Shown here: piece by piece, positions 1-8,377 of the stretch
Position numbering within the stretch: the first letter of the stretch is position 1
How the letters are laid out: the number at the start of each line of letters is the position of its first letter
Origin: Prevotella sp. CAG:755
Lineage (GTDB): Bacteria; Bacteroidota; Bacteroidia; Bacteroidales; Bacteroidaceae
Reading direction: 5' to 3'
DNA length: 39,317 nt
NCBI GenBank assembly: GCA_000431275.1
Contig: HF989150.1
Location: forward strand, 1 to 39,317
The notes under the pieces: model-generated
Databases searched by the model: none
Seen by the model: the letters and a program-made list of their open reading frames with translations, nothing else
What the model was told of the DNA's origin: nothing
Translations under genes and position numbers: made by a program

Positions 1-1
1 T

Positions 2-301
2 TGCATTTATAAGTTGAACTCAAGATTCACGCCCGAAAACGTCACTATCTACAACAGCCACCTGATCCGCAACGAAAAGGAGATGGAAGCCTGTCTGCTG
101 AAAATCCGACAGGAAAATCCCGCCAAAGGTTCCGTTATCCACCGGCGCTCAATCGCCAGCCTCGTGAACGAATGGAAAGCACACAACTTCCTGTATGACC
201 TGAACCTTTATCGCTCGCACACTGTACATGTGGACTTGAACGACGAACCATGGCAACGTCGGCTGGCCTACTGGCTTTTGGCGCGTTTCTACCGGCCATG
301 A
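2..301 (+). CDS. Hypothetical protein, partial at the 5' edge
   Basis: The reading frame is open from base 2 to a TGA at 299-301, so the gene probably starts outside the window. The only possible internal start near the edge is a TTG at 14, and the frame continues upstream of it without a stop. The visible part is about 99 residues, rich in Arg, His, Trp and Tyr. It ends in a hydrophobic-aromatic stretch (WLLARFYRP) that could lie against a membrane, but no signal peptide is visible. The sequence resembles small conserved hypothetical proteins of Bacteroidales from memory, but I recognise no family or function. It stands alone on the plus strand, facing the minus-strand thiD operon. The frame itself is fairly secure; the product is unknown. 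Confidence 0.55.
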   Translation, partial: CIYKLNSRFTPENVTIYNSHLIRNEKEMEACLLKIRQENPAKGSVIHRRSIASLVNEWKAHNFLYDLNLYRSHTVHVDLNDEPWQRRLAYWLLARFYRP

Positions 302-630
302 AGCAGGACTGACGAGCAAGTCACCGTCCCGCTCATCCTTGAGCCGCAACGAACATTTCTGTCGCAGTTCCAGTCCATCCCGTCAGCCGGTTGGTTTCAA
401 TGCGTGGTTTTCCGACATCCATTCCGACCATTTCACACACACGGACATATCCCCTTGTAAGCAGGAACATAAAAAGAAACATCATATAAGGAGTTATAGA
501 AGGAACTTCATATATATTGAGAAAATAGGGAAATCACTCACGAAGTTTGAAATAACGAAACGGTTGAGTAAAGTTTTACGGGCAGAACCGTACAGTTGGC
601 ATCCGGTAGTCCGCAGCCAGCGCACAGCAG
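302..630. other. Intergenic region between convergent genes
   Basis: This gap separates the end of the partial plus-strand gene from the end of thiD on the minus strand. I see no TAnnTTTG promoter element, no convincing terminator hairpin and no protein with recognisable features. Open frames across it have composition unlike the neighbours and look accidental. Confidence 0.4.
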
Positions 631-1506
631 CTAAACTGCCGGAGTTGACGGTCTCTTGGTGTGCAACTCCTGCAACGTCTTGGGAGCGTAGAAGTGGTTA
701 ACGGAGCCGTGGCCCGTCCCCATCGCAAATCCGCGCCCGTATTCAAGCGCTCCGGTCAGGTAGTCCTTCGCCCGGCCGACGGCCTCTGGCAGGCTATGCC
801 CCAAAGCAAGAAAGGCCGTGACTGCCGAGGAGAGCGTGCAGCCCGTGCCGTGCGTGTTCTTCGTCCGAACGCGCGGCGAGATAAACGGACGTACCCCATC
901 ATGCGTGACGAGGAAGTCGGTCGACGTATTCCTTTCGTCTTCCAGATGTCCGCCTTTAAGCAGAACGCCGTGCCCCGGCGTAAGCCGACACAGAGGGACC
1001 AGTTCACGCCGGACGTCATCCGGTACCCTCAGCGGAACGGTGCAACCCCACAGGTGGCAGGCTTCGGGGAGATTGGGCGTCACGAGGGTACAGCGCGGGA
1101 AAAAGCAATCGCGCAAAAAGGGAAGAGTAGAAGGCGTCAAAAGGCTCGCTCCGCTTGTCGACGCCATGACCGGGTCGTAGACTATCGTGGCAATGCGTCC
1201 GGCATATTGTTCAAGCATGCGCAGGATGACTGCTGCGTTTTCCAGCGTGGCCACCATGCCTATTTTTACATGTACGTCAGTGAAATCGGCAAAAAATGTA
1301 TTGAGCTGCGCTTCAAGCACATCGGGAGCCACAGGCCATACGCCGGTTATGCCGAGGGTGTTCTGTGCCGTAAGAGCAGTTACCGCCGCAGCCCCATAAC
1401 AGCCCAAGGCCGAAAACGTCTTCACGTCGGCCAGGATTCCAGCACCCCCTGAAGGGTCGAGTCCGGCTATCGAGAAGCAGACCGGGACAGGCTTTCCACT
1501 CACCAT
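631..1506 (-). CDS. thiD: Hydroxymethylpyrimidine/phosphomethylpyrimidine kinase ThiD
   Basis: This kinase phosphorylates 4-amino-5-hydroxymethyl-2-methylpyrimidine and then its monophosphate, giving HMP-PP for thiamine synthesis in the cytoplasm. The 291-residue protein has the ribokinase-fold signatures of ThiD: the N-terminal SIAGLDPSGGAGILAD substrate loop, VKIGMV, YDPVM, TPNLPEA, LLKGGH, and the C-terminal anion-hole motif HGTGCTLSSA. Length is slightly above the usual 260-270 because of a short C-terminal tail after the core. The ATG at 1504-1506 lies 5 bp downstream of the folE stop, so it is the last gene of the DUF1599-to-thiD operon. No TPP-riboswitch-like leader was seen, as expected for an internal operon position. 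Pyridoxal kinase is an alternative ribokinase-family reading but the ThiD N-terminal motif argues against it. Confidence 0.95.
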   Translation of the reverse strand: MVSGKPVPVCFSIAGLDPSGGAGILADVKTFSALGCYGAAAVTALTAQNTLGITGVWPVAPDVLEAQLNTFFADFTDVHVKIGMVATLENAAVILRMLEQYAGRIATIVYDPVMASTSGASLLTPSTLPFLRDCFFPRCTLVTPNLPEACHLWGCTVPLRVPDDVRRELVPLCRLTPGHGVLLKGGHLEDERNTSTDFLVTHDGVRPFISPRVRTKNTHGTGCTLSSAVTAFLALGHSLPEAVGRAKDYLTGALEYGRGFAMGTGHGSVNHFYAPKTLQELHTKRPSTPAV

Positions 1507-1511
1507 TAGAA

Positions 1512-2081
1512 TCAGTTTTGCACCCCGCGAATCAGTTGAAGAAACTCTTCGCGCGTTTTGGCTTGGTTGAAAGCCCCGCAGAAGTCACTCGTTGTCGTGA
1601 CGGAATTCTGCTTCTCAACACCGCGCATCTGCATGCACATGTGCTGTGCCTCTACAACAACCATCACGCCCAACGGATTCAGCGCATGCTGTATGCACTC
1701 CTTGATTTGCATCGTCATGCGCTCCTGCACTTGCAGACGGTGGGAGAATACGTCGACCACACGGGCTATCTTCGAAAGCCCGGTGATATAGCCATTGGGG
1801 ATATATGCAACATGTGCCCGGCCGTAAAAAGGCAGCATGTGATGCTCGCAGAGCGAATAAAAATTAATATCCTTGACGATGACCATCTGACTGTATTCCT
1901 CCTTGAACTTGGCGGAGTTGAGAATGGCTTCCGGGTCCATTCTGTACCCCCGCGTCAAGGTAAGCATGGCCTTGGCCACCCGCTCAGGCGTTTTCAGCAA
2001 ACCCTCGCGCGACGGATTTTCGCCGAGAAGGGCTAGAATTTCGTGATAATGATGTTTCAGAGCCTCGATGTTTTCTTCCAT
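1512..2081 (-). CDS. folE: GTP cyclohydrolase I FolE
   Basis: FolE opens GTP to 7,8-dihydroneopterin triphosphate, the first step of tetrahydrofolate (and possibly queuosine-type deazapurine) synthesis. The protein is 189 residues, normal for the bacterial type I enzyme. The zinc ligands are visible as Cys78 and His81 in [10 protein letters not shown] and Cys149 in HMCMQMRG. The [14 protein letters not shown] and [11 protein letters not shown] segments that build the active site and the decamer are also intact. It sits 12 bp after the SPOR-domain gene and 5 bp before thiD, so all three are probably on one transcript. Nothing is missing or truncated. Confidence 0.96.
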   Translation of the reverse strand: MEENIEALKHHYHEILALLGENPSREGLLKTPERVAKAMLTLTRGYRMDPEAILNSAKFKEEYSQMVIVKDINFYSLCEHHMLPFYGRAHVAYIPNGYITGLSKIARVVDVFSHRLQVQERMTMQIKECIQHALNPLGVMVVVEAQHMCMQMRGVEKQNSVTTTSDFCGAFNQAKTREEFLQLIRGVQN

Positions 2082-2093
2082 ATCTCAATTAAA

Positions 2094-2666
2094 TTAGGGC
2101 AGCCAGACAATACTTTTCACCACACGCACTTCACGGAAAGCTCCTTCTTGACGCAGTTTGCTGGCATATTCCGACGCCTCCTGCTGGGTGGCGAAATCGC
2201 CTACACGGCACACCCAACGCGGCGAGAGGAAATGAGTGTAAGCAGCCAGTTCGGGGAATGCTGCACGGCATGTGCGGCCGGCACGCTCTGCAGCAACCCT
2301 GTCGGCGCGTGAATTTCCGCCCGTATAAATCTGGATACGGAATCCACTGGCTTTACGGCGGCGTTTGGATGTATGTTTGGCTGTACTCGGCGTGTCGACT
2401 GGTGAGGCTGGCTTCACGCCGACTGTAGTCTTTGAAGTAGGCAGGGTGTCTTTATGCGCCTTTCCCGCTTGTGGCTTCTCCGGTGTTGTCGCAGTTTTCC
2501 GGTCCTTCACCCCGTTGACCACAGCCTCAACGTCTGCCGACTGGTATACACGCACCCGGCCTTGTCCCGCCTTGTCAGCTGTCAGATGTTCCGTAAAAGT
2601 CTTCTGCGCCGACAGCCCCATACTGGCAAGGAAGAGCAGAAAGAGAAGTAAAAAATGCTTCATCAT
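2094..2666 (-). CDS. SPOR-domain exported protein
   Basis: I start this protein at the first ATG of a Met-Met pair (2664-2666), because the residues that follow (KHFLLLFLLFLASMGLSAQ) form a clear signal peptide. The longer open frame would need a TTG start and adds a charged tail with no family features. The mature protein has a low-complexity Lys/Thr/Pro linker and then a C-terminal SPOR-type domain of about 75 residues, beginning near GFRIQIYTGG and containing the FLSPRWVCRVGDF turn and the LRQEGAFREVRVV end. SPOR domains bind denuded glycan strands of peptidoglycan, so a periplasmic or outer-membrane-associated role at the septum or wall is likely. It lies between tpiA and folE. No enzymatic domain is visible. 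Confidence 0.85.
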   Translation of the reverse strand: MMKHFLLLFLLFLASMGLSAQKTFTEHLTADKAGQGRVRVYQSADVEAVVNGVKDRKTATTPEKPQAGKAHKDTLPTSKTTVGVKPASPVDTPSTAKHTSKRRRKASGFRIQIYTGGNSRADRVAAERAGRTCRAAFPELAAYTHFLSPRWVCRVGDFATQQEASEYASKLRQEGAFREVRVVKSIVWLP

Positions 2667-2682
2667 TGGCAGTCGGTTTATG

Positions 2683-2729
2683 AAAAACGAAGGGGACATC
2701 CGCCCGGATGATTCCCGGACAGAGTCCCC
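2683..2729 (-). terminator. Hairpin with T-run after tpiA (possible attenuator)
   Basis: Read on the minus strand, GGGGAC (2724-2729) pairs with GTCCCC (2692-2697) around a structured loop. The stem is followed by TTCG and a run of five T residues (2683-2687). It sits in the 78-bp gap between the tpiA stop and the SPOR gene, so it probably causes partial termination that lowers expression of SPOR-folE-thiD relative to tpiA. Strength is inferred only from the shape. Confidence 0.5.
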
Positions 2730-2744
2730 CTTTCTTAAAGTCAA

Positions 2745-3503
2745 TTATTTCCAAGCGTCGATAATTCCCTTGAAATCTGCGGCTTTCAATGCAGCGCCAC
2801 CGATAAGGCCACCGTCAACGTCGGGTTTGGCAAAGAGTTCCTTTGCATTGCTGGGCTTACAGCTTCCACCATAGAGGATTGAAACATTCTCTGCGGCATC
2901 TGCACCGAACTTCTCGGCAATCACCCCGCGAATGTAGGCGTGCATCTCTTCGGCTTGTTCTGCCGTTGCGGTCTTACCCGTACCGATAGCCCATACCGGT
3001 TCATAAGCCAGGATGATCTGTGAGAATTGCTCTGCGCTCAGGTCGAAAAGCGAGCCTTCGAGCTGGCCTTTCACCACCTCGTTCTGCTTGCCGGCCTCAC
3101 GCTCTTCGAGAACCTCGCCGATGCAAAAGATGACTTTCAAGTTGTTGGCGAGCGCCAGCTTGATTTTCTCTTTCAGAATCTCGGCCGTCTCGTGGTAATA
3201 GGAACGGCGCTCAGAGTGGCCGAGGATGACGTACTGCGCTCCCGTAGACTTCACCATCTCGGCCGAAACCTCGCCCGTATAAGCACCACTGGCTTTGTCA
3301 GCGCAATTTTCGGCACCAAGACCGATGATTGAGGCGTCGAGCAGCGGCGCTACGGATGCCAAATGGATAAACGGCGTGCAGATGACAACGTCGCAGTTAG
3401 GACGGTCGGCACTCAGCATGGTGTTCAACTCTTTTGCCAGTTCAATGCCTTCTTGCAGGTTCTTGTTCATTTTCCAGTTGCCTGCTACGATTTTCTTTCT
3501 CAT
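2745..3503 (-). CDS. tpiA: Triosephosphate isomerase
   Basis: TpiA interconverts dihydroxyacetone phosphate and glyceraldehyde 3-phosphate in glycolysis and gluconeogenesis. The start at 3501-3503 gives the canonical N terminus [13 protein letters not shown], with Asn9 and Lys11 of the active site. The electrophilic His96 lies in VILGHSERR and the catalytic base Glu168 in [11 protein letters not shown]. The C-terminal phosphate loop YGGSCKPSN and GLIGGAALK are intact. Length is 252 residues, typical for the family. The upstream extension of the same frame has no TPI similarity and was excluded. The first 62 nt lie inside the 3' end of the DoxX-like gene in another frame, which makes translational coupling likely. 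Confidence 0.97.
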   Translation of the reverse strand: MRKKIVAGNWKMNKNLQEGIELAKELNTMLSADRPNCDVVICTPFIHLASVAPLLDASIIGLGAENCADKASGAYTGEVSAEMVKSTGAQYVILGHSERRSYYHETAEILKEKIKLALANNLKVIFCIGEVLEEREAGKQNEVVKGQLEGSLFDLSAEQFSQIILAYEPVWAIGTGKTATAEQAEEMHAYIRGVIAEKFGADAAENVSILYGGSCKPSNAKELFAKPDVDGGLIGGAALKAADFKGIIDAWK

Positions 3504-4800
3504 CTTTTTTACTTGAATTAAGATTGCGTTTGAAAATATAGTGTCTGTAAAATTTACTACTGATCCAGATGCGGTCGGCCATGACGACGAGAAAGAGGGG
3601 CACCACGAACCACATGATGACAGCCAACACCCGCGATGAGAGGCTACCCGGCGCCACATGATCGAGCGCCACGACATGAAGTGGACGGTCGGCCTCGCAG
3701 ACACCGGCCGGCACGGCAAAATCGTTGTGTCCCCATTTCCCTAAAATTCGCCCTTTCTTCAACAGCAGCATACCAGGGTTTGAGCGCACCATGGCTTTCA
3801 GGTTCTCATCGTCAGCAGCTAGGAATGAGTATGACGCTCCCGTCACATCGGTCCACCTGCTCTGCGCCGCCGAATCGGGTGGAGTGAGGGCATAAAAGGC
3901 ATAACCATGGTCCACACAATAGTCGTACAGGTCGTTCACATAATCGGAACACCCGGCATCCGCCTCGTCGAGGTCGGGCGACATAAGAAGGAATACATAG
4001 CCCGTGTCAGAAAGCAGGCTGTCGGTCATGTTTTGTTCGCCGTCAAACACGGCCAGGCTTTCAATCTCAGGATGCTTAATAACGTTTGTGCGGGCCTCGA
4101 CAAAAGTCCAATCGCCCGCTGTGGGAAGATGGTCGATGTCGAAGGTCTGCCGACGACCGTCTTTTTCATAGTCGAACACAGTTTCGTATTCTCCCCGTGT
4201 AGCCACAGAGAGATCCGCACCAACCTTATAGGGCGTAAAGTCCAGCACGGGAATGTGATAGAGCGTATAGACGGAAAGAATGAAAACATAGGAAACAGAA
4301 TAGAGAGCCAGGATCCATTGATTACGCTGGGTGATAATCCGGGCCATACGACGCGGCGCCCACAATAAACTGGCTGCCAGGAGGAGCAGAACTAGATTTT
4401 TCAGTAGCGTATCGCGGTTGGAAAGGACAATGGCCTCACCGAAACAGCCACAATCGGGAATGGCTGAAAAGAAATACAGATAGGCTGTAAGCGCGGTCAT
4501 AAGACTCATCACTACCAAAGTGCACCACGACGTGAAACGTCTGTGGATGCCTGCCAGAAGATAGACGCCCAACAAAAACTCAAAAGCTCCCAGCACGACC
4601 GCGATTACCACCGAAAACCGGATATCGCCCATGACAGGAGGCACCACGCCGAATTCGGTAAAATAGGCTTCGACCTTATAGGCCATGCCTAGCGGGTCGC
4701 ACGCCTTGACAAAACCTGAAAAGATGAACACCGCCGCGAGCACAAGACGGCAAAGGTTGATCCACCCGAGAAATACGATATGTCGAGCCTTAGCCTTCAA
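3442..4800 (-). CDS. BT_3928-type DoxX/MauE-like membrane protein with thioredoxin-like domain
   Basis: The N-terminal ~185 residues hold about five transmembrane segments of the DoxX/MauE type, starting with a [12 protein letters not shown] motif typical of this family in Bacteroidetes. A soluble region of about 200 residues follows ([42 protein letters not shown]) that resembles a thioredoxin-like fold lacking an obvious CxxC pair. A final membrane segment ([17 protein letters not shown]) and a basic tail close the protein. A role in envelope redox or quinone chemistry is inferred from the DoxX family, not shown. Its start overlaps the DUF1599 stop by 11 nt and its end overlaps the tpiA start by 62 nt, so expression of the three is tightly coupled. 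The order DUF1599 - DoxX - tpiA - SPOR - folE matches what I recall from Bacteroides. Confidence 0.85.
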   Translation of the reverse strand: MKAKARHIVFLGWINLCRLVLAAVFIFSGFVKACDPLGMAYKVEAYFTEFGVVPPVMGDIRFSVVIAVVLGAFEFLLGVYLLAGIHRRFTSWCTLVVMSLMTALTAYLYFFSAIPDCGCFGEAIVLSNRDTLLKNLVLLLLAASLLWAPRRMARIITQRNQWILALYSVSYVFILSVYTLYHIPVLDFTPYKVGADLSVATRGEYETVFDYEKDGRRQTFDIDHLPTAGDWTFVEARTNVIKHPEIESLAVFDGEQNMTDSLLSDTGYVFLLMSPDLDEADAGCSDYVNDLYDYCVDHGYAFYALTPPDSAAQSRWTDVTGASYSFLAADDENLKAMVRSNPGMLLLKKGRILGKWGHNDFAVPAGVCEADRPLHVVALDHVAPGSLSSRVLAVIMWFVVPLFLVVMADRIWISSKFYRHYIFKRNLNSSKKDEKENRSRQLENEQEPARRH

Positions 4801-5344
4801 TCTCTAACTTGATTAACCCAAACACGGCATAATTGGCCATATCCATATAGTTTGCGTCGATGCCTTCCGACACCTGCGTCCGTCCGGCGTGGTCTTCTAT
4901 CTGCTTGGTGCGGAAAATCTTCATCAGTATCAGGTCTACGTATGAACTCACCCTCATGCCTCGCCAGGCTTCACCATAATCGTGGTTCTTACGGCTCATC
5001 AGCGAAAGGGCCTTTTGGGCGTATTGGTCATATAGTTCAAGCGCTTTTTCGGGCGAGAGGTCGGCCGTGTCGGCTGCACCGAGATCGAGTTGTATGAGTC
5101 CGACAATACTGTAATTCACAATAGCGATGAACTCAGGCGCAATGCCTTCCTCGACCTCCGCATGTCCGGTTTCTTGAAGCGTACGGATGCGGTTCGCCTT
5201 GATGAACAATTGATCAGTCACCGATGCCGGGCGCATGATGCGCCACGAACTTCCGTAATCTTGCAATTTCCGGCTAAACAGTTCGCGACAGAGGGAGAGT
5301 ACCTGCTGGAACTCTTGTTGCGTTGTCTGTGATTGTAAATCCAT
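4790..5344 (-). CDS. Tandem DUF1599-domain protein
   Basis: The 184-residue protein consists of two copies of the DUF1599 domain. Repeat 1 (about residues 15-85) has KLQDYGSSWRIMR and GIAPEFIAIVNYSIVGLIQLDL. Repeat 2 (about 105-184) has KNHDYGEAWRGMR and [22 protein letters not shown]. Both keep the DYG-x-x-WR and N-Y-x-x-x-G-L-I blocks. The family has been linked by others to nucleotide or base modification; I recall this as a comparative-genomics prediction, so the biochemical role is unproven. It is cytoplasmic, with no signal peptide or membrane segment. It is the first gene of the operon, with a strong promoter (5361-5392) just upstream and an 11-nt overlap with the DoxX-like gene. Confidence 0.88.
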   Translation of the reverse strand: MDLQSQTTQQEFQQVLSLCRELFSRKLQDYGSSWRIMRPASVTDQLFIKANRIRTLQETGHAEVEEGIAPEFIAIVNYSIVGLIQLDLGAADTADLSPEKALELYDQYAQKALSLMSRKNHDYGEAWRGMRVSSYVDLILMKIFRTKQIEDHAGRTQVSEGIDANYMDMANYAVFGLIKLEIEG

Positions 5345-5360
5345 CAGCTGTCTTTTGACG

Positions 5361-5392
5361 CAAAGTTACGCAATTCGTCCGAACCAGCCAAA
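5361..5392 (-). promoter_or_regulatory. Bacteroidetes promoter of the DUF1599-to-thiD operon
   Basis: On the minus strand a TTTG (-33 element, 5389-5392) is followed after exactly 20 bp by TAACTTTG (-7 element TAnnTTTG, 5361-5368). The DUF1599 start codon is only about 17 bp further on, so the leader is very short. This is the best match to the phylum consensus in the window. Confidence 0.8.
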
Positions 5393-5465
5393 CAAACGTT
5401 ACGCTTCGCAATCATGTAGTTTTGCTGACACTAAGCCTTGCATCCAGTCGCGAGTGTCTGGCAGG

Positions 5466-5505
5466 AAAAAGCAGGCCGGAAAGAAACGCTCAGTTCCCTC
5501 CGGCC
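5466..5505 (-). terminator. Rho-independent terminator of the M23 peptidase gene
   Basis: Read on the minus strand, GGCCGGA pairs with TCCGGCC (arms 5499-5505 and 5474-5480). The stem is followed by TGC and five T residues (5466-5470). It begins about 29 nt beyond the peptidase stop and insulates it from the downstream DUF1599 promoter region. Confidence 0.7.
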
Positions 5506-5533
5506 CGTTATTTATCAAAGAGATGAAAAAGCC

Positions 5534-6442
5534 TTAGTATCTCAGCACCTGACCCGGCCGTATTTTCGAGCGGGTAGTAAGTCGGTTGGCTTTGCAGAGC
5601 ATGTCGACTGAAATGCCCAACTTGTCGGAGATGGACGACAGGGTCTCGCCCGACTTCACCTTATAAAAGTGTCCGGAAAGGCGCAATGTCTGCGCCCCGT
5701 CTTGCCGCGACGACTCGTTACGGGAGCCGTCTGATGCGAGAGAGCGGTCATAGTTTCCGTCCTTGCGAAAAACGAAGAAGTCACCGGTGACATCTTGGTT
5801 GGGAAAGTCAAACATCAACACCGGGTTGATGGCCCGTCCGAGGAAACGTGTCTCAAAGTGAAGGTGTGATCCGGTCGAAAGTCCCGTGTTACCACCCAAA
5901 CCGATAGGCTCGCCAGCCTTAACGATCTGATCTTCGTCGACAAGCTGTTTGGAAAGGTGCCCGTAAAGTGTTTCCAGTCCGTTTGGGTGACGGATAACGA
6001 CATAATAACCGTAACCACCACGGTCATAACGGACTACCCGCACCTTACCGTCGAACGCGGAACGGATAGTATCACCGATATAGACTTTGATATCCAGCCC
6101 TTCGTGCTGGCGGCGGAAAGCGCGACGGTAGCCGAAGTTACTCGTAATCCGGCGGCTGTCCGTCGGCATGTAAAAGCCCCGCAGGTCAATACGGAAACTG
6201 TCGGGCATCACGACGTCATAACTTCTGGCGAAACGGTTGTTCCATCCCGGATAAAGTTCGCGGGCATAATTGACGTCAAGTTCCCGCTCACGTTCAAAGA
6301 GACGTTGCAGGGCTACGGAATCTACACTTTTGAGTTTTCTGTCAATAGGAGCCTGACGCGCAATCAGGTCTTGTGCCTGCACGGGAGCAGCGGCGAGGAC
6401 GAGCAGTCCCAACAAGCAGGCTTTCATCTTCTTCTTTATCAT
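5534..6442 (-). CDS. Exported M23 metallopeptidase with C-terminal LysM domain
   Basis: A signal peptide (AC-LLGLLVLAAAPVQAQ) directs the protein to the envelope. The M23 (lysostaphin/NlpD-like) domain spans about residues 95-215 and has all zinc and catalytic positions: His113 and Asp117 in RQHEGLDIKV, His162 in YGHLSK, and His193/His195 in GSHLHFE. A single LysM repeat (about 258-302, YKVKSGETLSSISDKLGI to RPGQVLRY) provides peptidoglycan binding. It should therefore be an active DD-endopeptidase that cleaves stem-peptide crosslinks, rather than a degenerate NlpD/EnvC activator. It is monocistronic: it has its own promoter at 6474-6508 and a terminator at 5466-5505. A second Met five codons in (6425-6427) is an equally possible start. 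Confidence 0.92.
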   Translation of the reverse strand: MIKKKMKACLLGLLVLAAAPVQAQDLIARQAPIDRKLKSVDSVALQRLFERERELDVNYARELYPGWNNRFARSYDVVMPDSFRIDLRGFYMPTDSRRITSNFGYRRAFRRQHEGLDIKVYIGDTIRSAFDGKVRVVRYDRGGYGYYVVIRHPNGLETLYGHLSKQLVDEDQIVKAGEPIGLGGNTGLSTGSHLHFETRFLGRAINPVLMFDFPNQDVTGDFFVFRKDGNYDRSLASDGSRNESSRQDGAQTLRLSGHFYKVKSGETLSSISDKLGISVDMLCKANRLTTRSKIRPGQVLRY

Positions 6443-6473
6443 CTTTTGCGGGCAAATCTGATTTAAGTTGCCG

Positions 6474-6508
6474 CAAATGTAGTCATTTTTTTCTTTCTAC
6501 TTGGCAAA
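6474..6508 (-). promoter_or_regulatory. Promoter of the M23 peptidase gene
   Basis: On the minus strand TACATTTG (6474-6481) matches the TAnnTTTG -7 element. A TTTG at 6505-6508 could be the -33 element, although the spacing of 23 bp is a little longer than the usual 19-21. The start codon lies about 32 bp downstream. Confidence 0.6.
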
Positions 6509-6638
6509 TCAGCGTGTAAATTACAATGCAACTGTTAAATAAGTTGTAATTCTTCATACTGTGACGCTACATGGTAAATCCGTGACCGGGCGAATTGTCA
6601 GTGCTAGAGACAGGCCGATTGCCCCAAAAGTGGGAATC

Positions 6639-6670
6639 AAAAAACGATTTAGTCCGAAAAATGGCGGACT
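6639..6670 (-). terminator. Possible terminator of rng
   Basis: On the minus strand AGTCCG (6665-6670) pairs with CGGACT (6651-6656) around an 8-nt loop. AAATCG and six T residues follow (6639-6644). The six-nucleotide gap before the T-run weakens the call. Confidence 0.4.
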
Positions 6671-6752
6671 CGGAAACATTTTATTCTTTTTGGAAAAAGA
6701 AAAGAGGAATACCGGCACAACGACTCCCTGCGCGGCACAGACTGACGGACGA

Positions 6753-8348
6753 TCAGTCTTTTTTAAGCTTGGTGGCACTCATCTCGTCTTCTTCCTTCAT
6801 GTCGATTTCCTCGCCGTTGGCGTCAAGGAAACGATATTCAAGGAACGCGAGCTTCTGGTCGGCTACAATTTTCAAGCCTCTACTGTATTTCATCTGCCAA
6901 CGATGTTTCAGCGAGATGAAACCCTGATTGATGTAGGCAGCCACATAAGGATGCACATGCAGGCGTATCTTGCGGATTCCTAAATGATTGAAAAGCGTAT
7001 CAATCTTGCCTTCCAGACTGTCAGTGAAGAGAATGCTTGACTTGATTTTCCCCGTTCCGCAGCATGTCGGACAGGTTTCCTCCACATTAACATCCATTGC
7101 CGGACGGACGCGCTGACGGGTTATTTGCATCAGCCCGAACTTGCTCAAAGGAAGAATGTTGTGGCGTGCACGGTCTTTCTGCATGTTCTGACACATGCGT
7201 TCATAGAGTTTTTGGCGGTTTTCCGCCTTATCCATGTCTATGAAATCCACAACGATGATACCGCCCATGTCCCGCAATCGCAACTGTCGGGCGAGTTCGT
7301 CGGCAGCGCCAAGGTTGACATCAAGCGCATTCATCTCTTGCGTTTCCTGTGCCTTCGAACGGTTACCACTATTCACGTCCACCACATGCAGCGCTTCGGT
7401 ATGCTCAATAATAAGATAAGCGCCATGCTTGTATGTGACGGTCTTTCCGAATGACGATTTGATTTGCTTCGTCACCGAAAAATTGTCAAAAATAGGCACG
7501 GACCCTTTATATAACTTGACGATGTGATGGCGCTCAGGGGCAATGAGAGCAACATAGGCTCGGACCTCTTCGTAGACCGACTTGTCGTTGATATAGATGT
7601 TTTCGTACGAAGGATTGAACAAGTCGCGTAGCAAGGCTACGGTGCGGCTCGTTTCCTCATACACACACTGCGGCGTCTTGTTGCTTTGCTGCACGGCGGC
7701 CATCATATCCTCAAAACGCCTCACAAGGATTTTCAATTCGGCATCAAGTTCCGCTACGCGTTTATTCTCAGCCACGGTACGGATAATAACACCAAAATTG
7801 CGAGGTTTGATACTGAGTATGAGTTGTTTAAGCCGTGTTCGTTCCTCTTCGTTCTTTATCTTAGACGAGACCGAGACTTTGTCGTTGAACGGGATAAGCA
7901 CCAGATAGCGCCCAGCAAAGGACAGCTCACATGTCAGCCGGGGACCTTTGGTCGATATGGGTTCCTTGGTGATTTGCACCAATACGTCCTGACCGACTTT
8001 CAGGGTGTTCTGGATGCTTCCGTCACGTGGAAGCTCAGGCTGCATACTGGCTTTGGTGATAGGGTAGAGGTGCTTACGATCGCTCCGTACTTGTTTGATA
8101 TACTTCTCAAAGGAATGGAATTGTCCGCCTAAGTCCAAGTGGTGCAGAAAGGCATCACGCTCGAACCCGACGTTGACAAAACAAGCGTTGAGCCCAGTCA
8201 TGATTTTCTTCACCTTAGCCAGGTAAATGTTACCTACGGCATAAGACTCCGTGCGCCCTTCCTGCTGAAACTCTACCAGTTTCTTGTCTTCAAGCAGGGC
8301 GATGGATATCTTGTCCTTCTGTACATCAACGATGACTTCGCTAACCAT
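6753..8348 (-). CDS. rng: Ribonuclease G (RNase E/G family)
   Basis: This endoribonuclease matures rRNA 5' ends and turns over mRNA, cutting single-stranded AU-rich RNA. The 531-residue protein has the catalytic core without the long C-terminal scaffold of RNase E. An S1-like RNA-binding domain spans about residues 38-130 (YLAKVKKIMTGLNACFVNVG). The magnesium-binding aspartates are visible as Asp324 in HVVDVNSG and Asp368 in VVDFIDM. The zinc-link cysteines that join dimers appear as Cys426 and Cys429 in CPTCCGTGK. It lies downstream of HU and a 29-residue ribosomal-type protein, with no promoter element of its own between them. A 15-bp inverted repeat stands about 30 nt before its start codon and is a natural candidate for regulation or self-cleavage. 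Confidence 0.94.
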   Translation of the reverse strand: MVSEVIVDVQKDKISIALLEDKKLVEFQQEGRTESYAVGNIYLAKVKKIMTGLNACFVNVGFERDAFLHHLDLGGQFHSFEKYIKQVRSDRKHLYPITKASMQPELPRDGSIQNTLKVGQDVLVQITKEPISTKGPRLTCELSFAGRYLVLIPFNDKVSVSSKIKNEEERTRLKQLILSIKPRNFGVIIRTVAENKRVAELDAELKILVRRFEDMMAAVQQSNKTPQCVYEETSRTVALLRDLFNPSYENIYINDKSVYEEVRAYVALIAPERHHIVKLYKGSVPIFDNFSVTKQIKSSFGKTVTYKHGAYLIIEHTEALHVVDVNSGNRSKAQETQEMNALDVNLGAADELARQLRLRDMGGIIVVDFIDMDKAENRQKLYERMCQNMQKDRARHNILPLSKFGLMQITRQRVRPAMDVNVEETCPTCCGTGKIKSSILFTDSLEGKIDTLFNHLGIRKIRLHVHPYVAAYINQGFISLKHRWQMKYSRGLKIVADQKLAFLEYRFLDANGEEIDMKEEDEMSATKLKKD

Positions 8349-8377
8349 ATCAAACCACGTAAGAGGAGGGGGTTTCT

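Larger units (their letters stand above)
6443..6752. other. Intergenic region between rng and the M23 peptidase gene
   Basis: This 310-bp gap holds the promoter of the M23 gene (6474-6508) and a hairpin with a T-run (6639-6670) that may terminate rng transcription. Apart from these I see no gene or repeat. Confidence 0.5.

Noticed and set aside
661..1452. Long open frame on the plus strand opposite thiD
   Set aside because: It is fully antisense to a well-conserved enzyme and has no recognisable features; similar antisense frames occur opposite most GC-rich genes here.
1507..1511. TPP riboswitch for thiD
   Set aside because: thiD follows folE by 5 bp, leaving no room for an aptamer, and no such motif is seen at the operon start.
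6740..6764. GACTGA/TCAGTC hairpin followed by six T residues at the rng stop
   Set aside because: The T-run is on the plus strand, where no gene ends; in the rng direction the stem has no T-run. The stem at 6639-6670 fits better.
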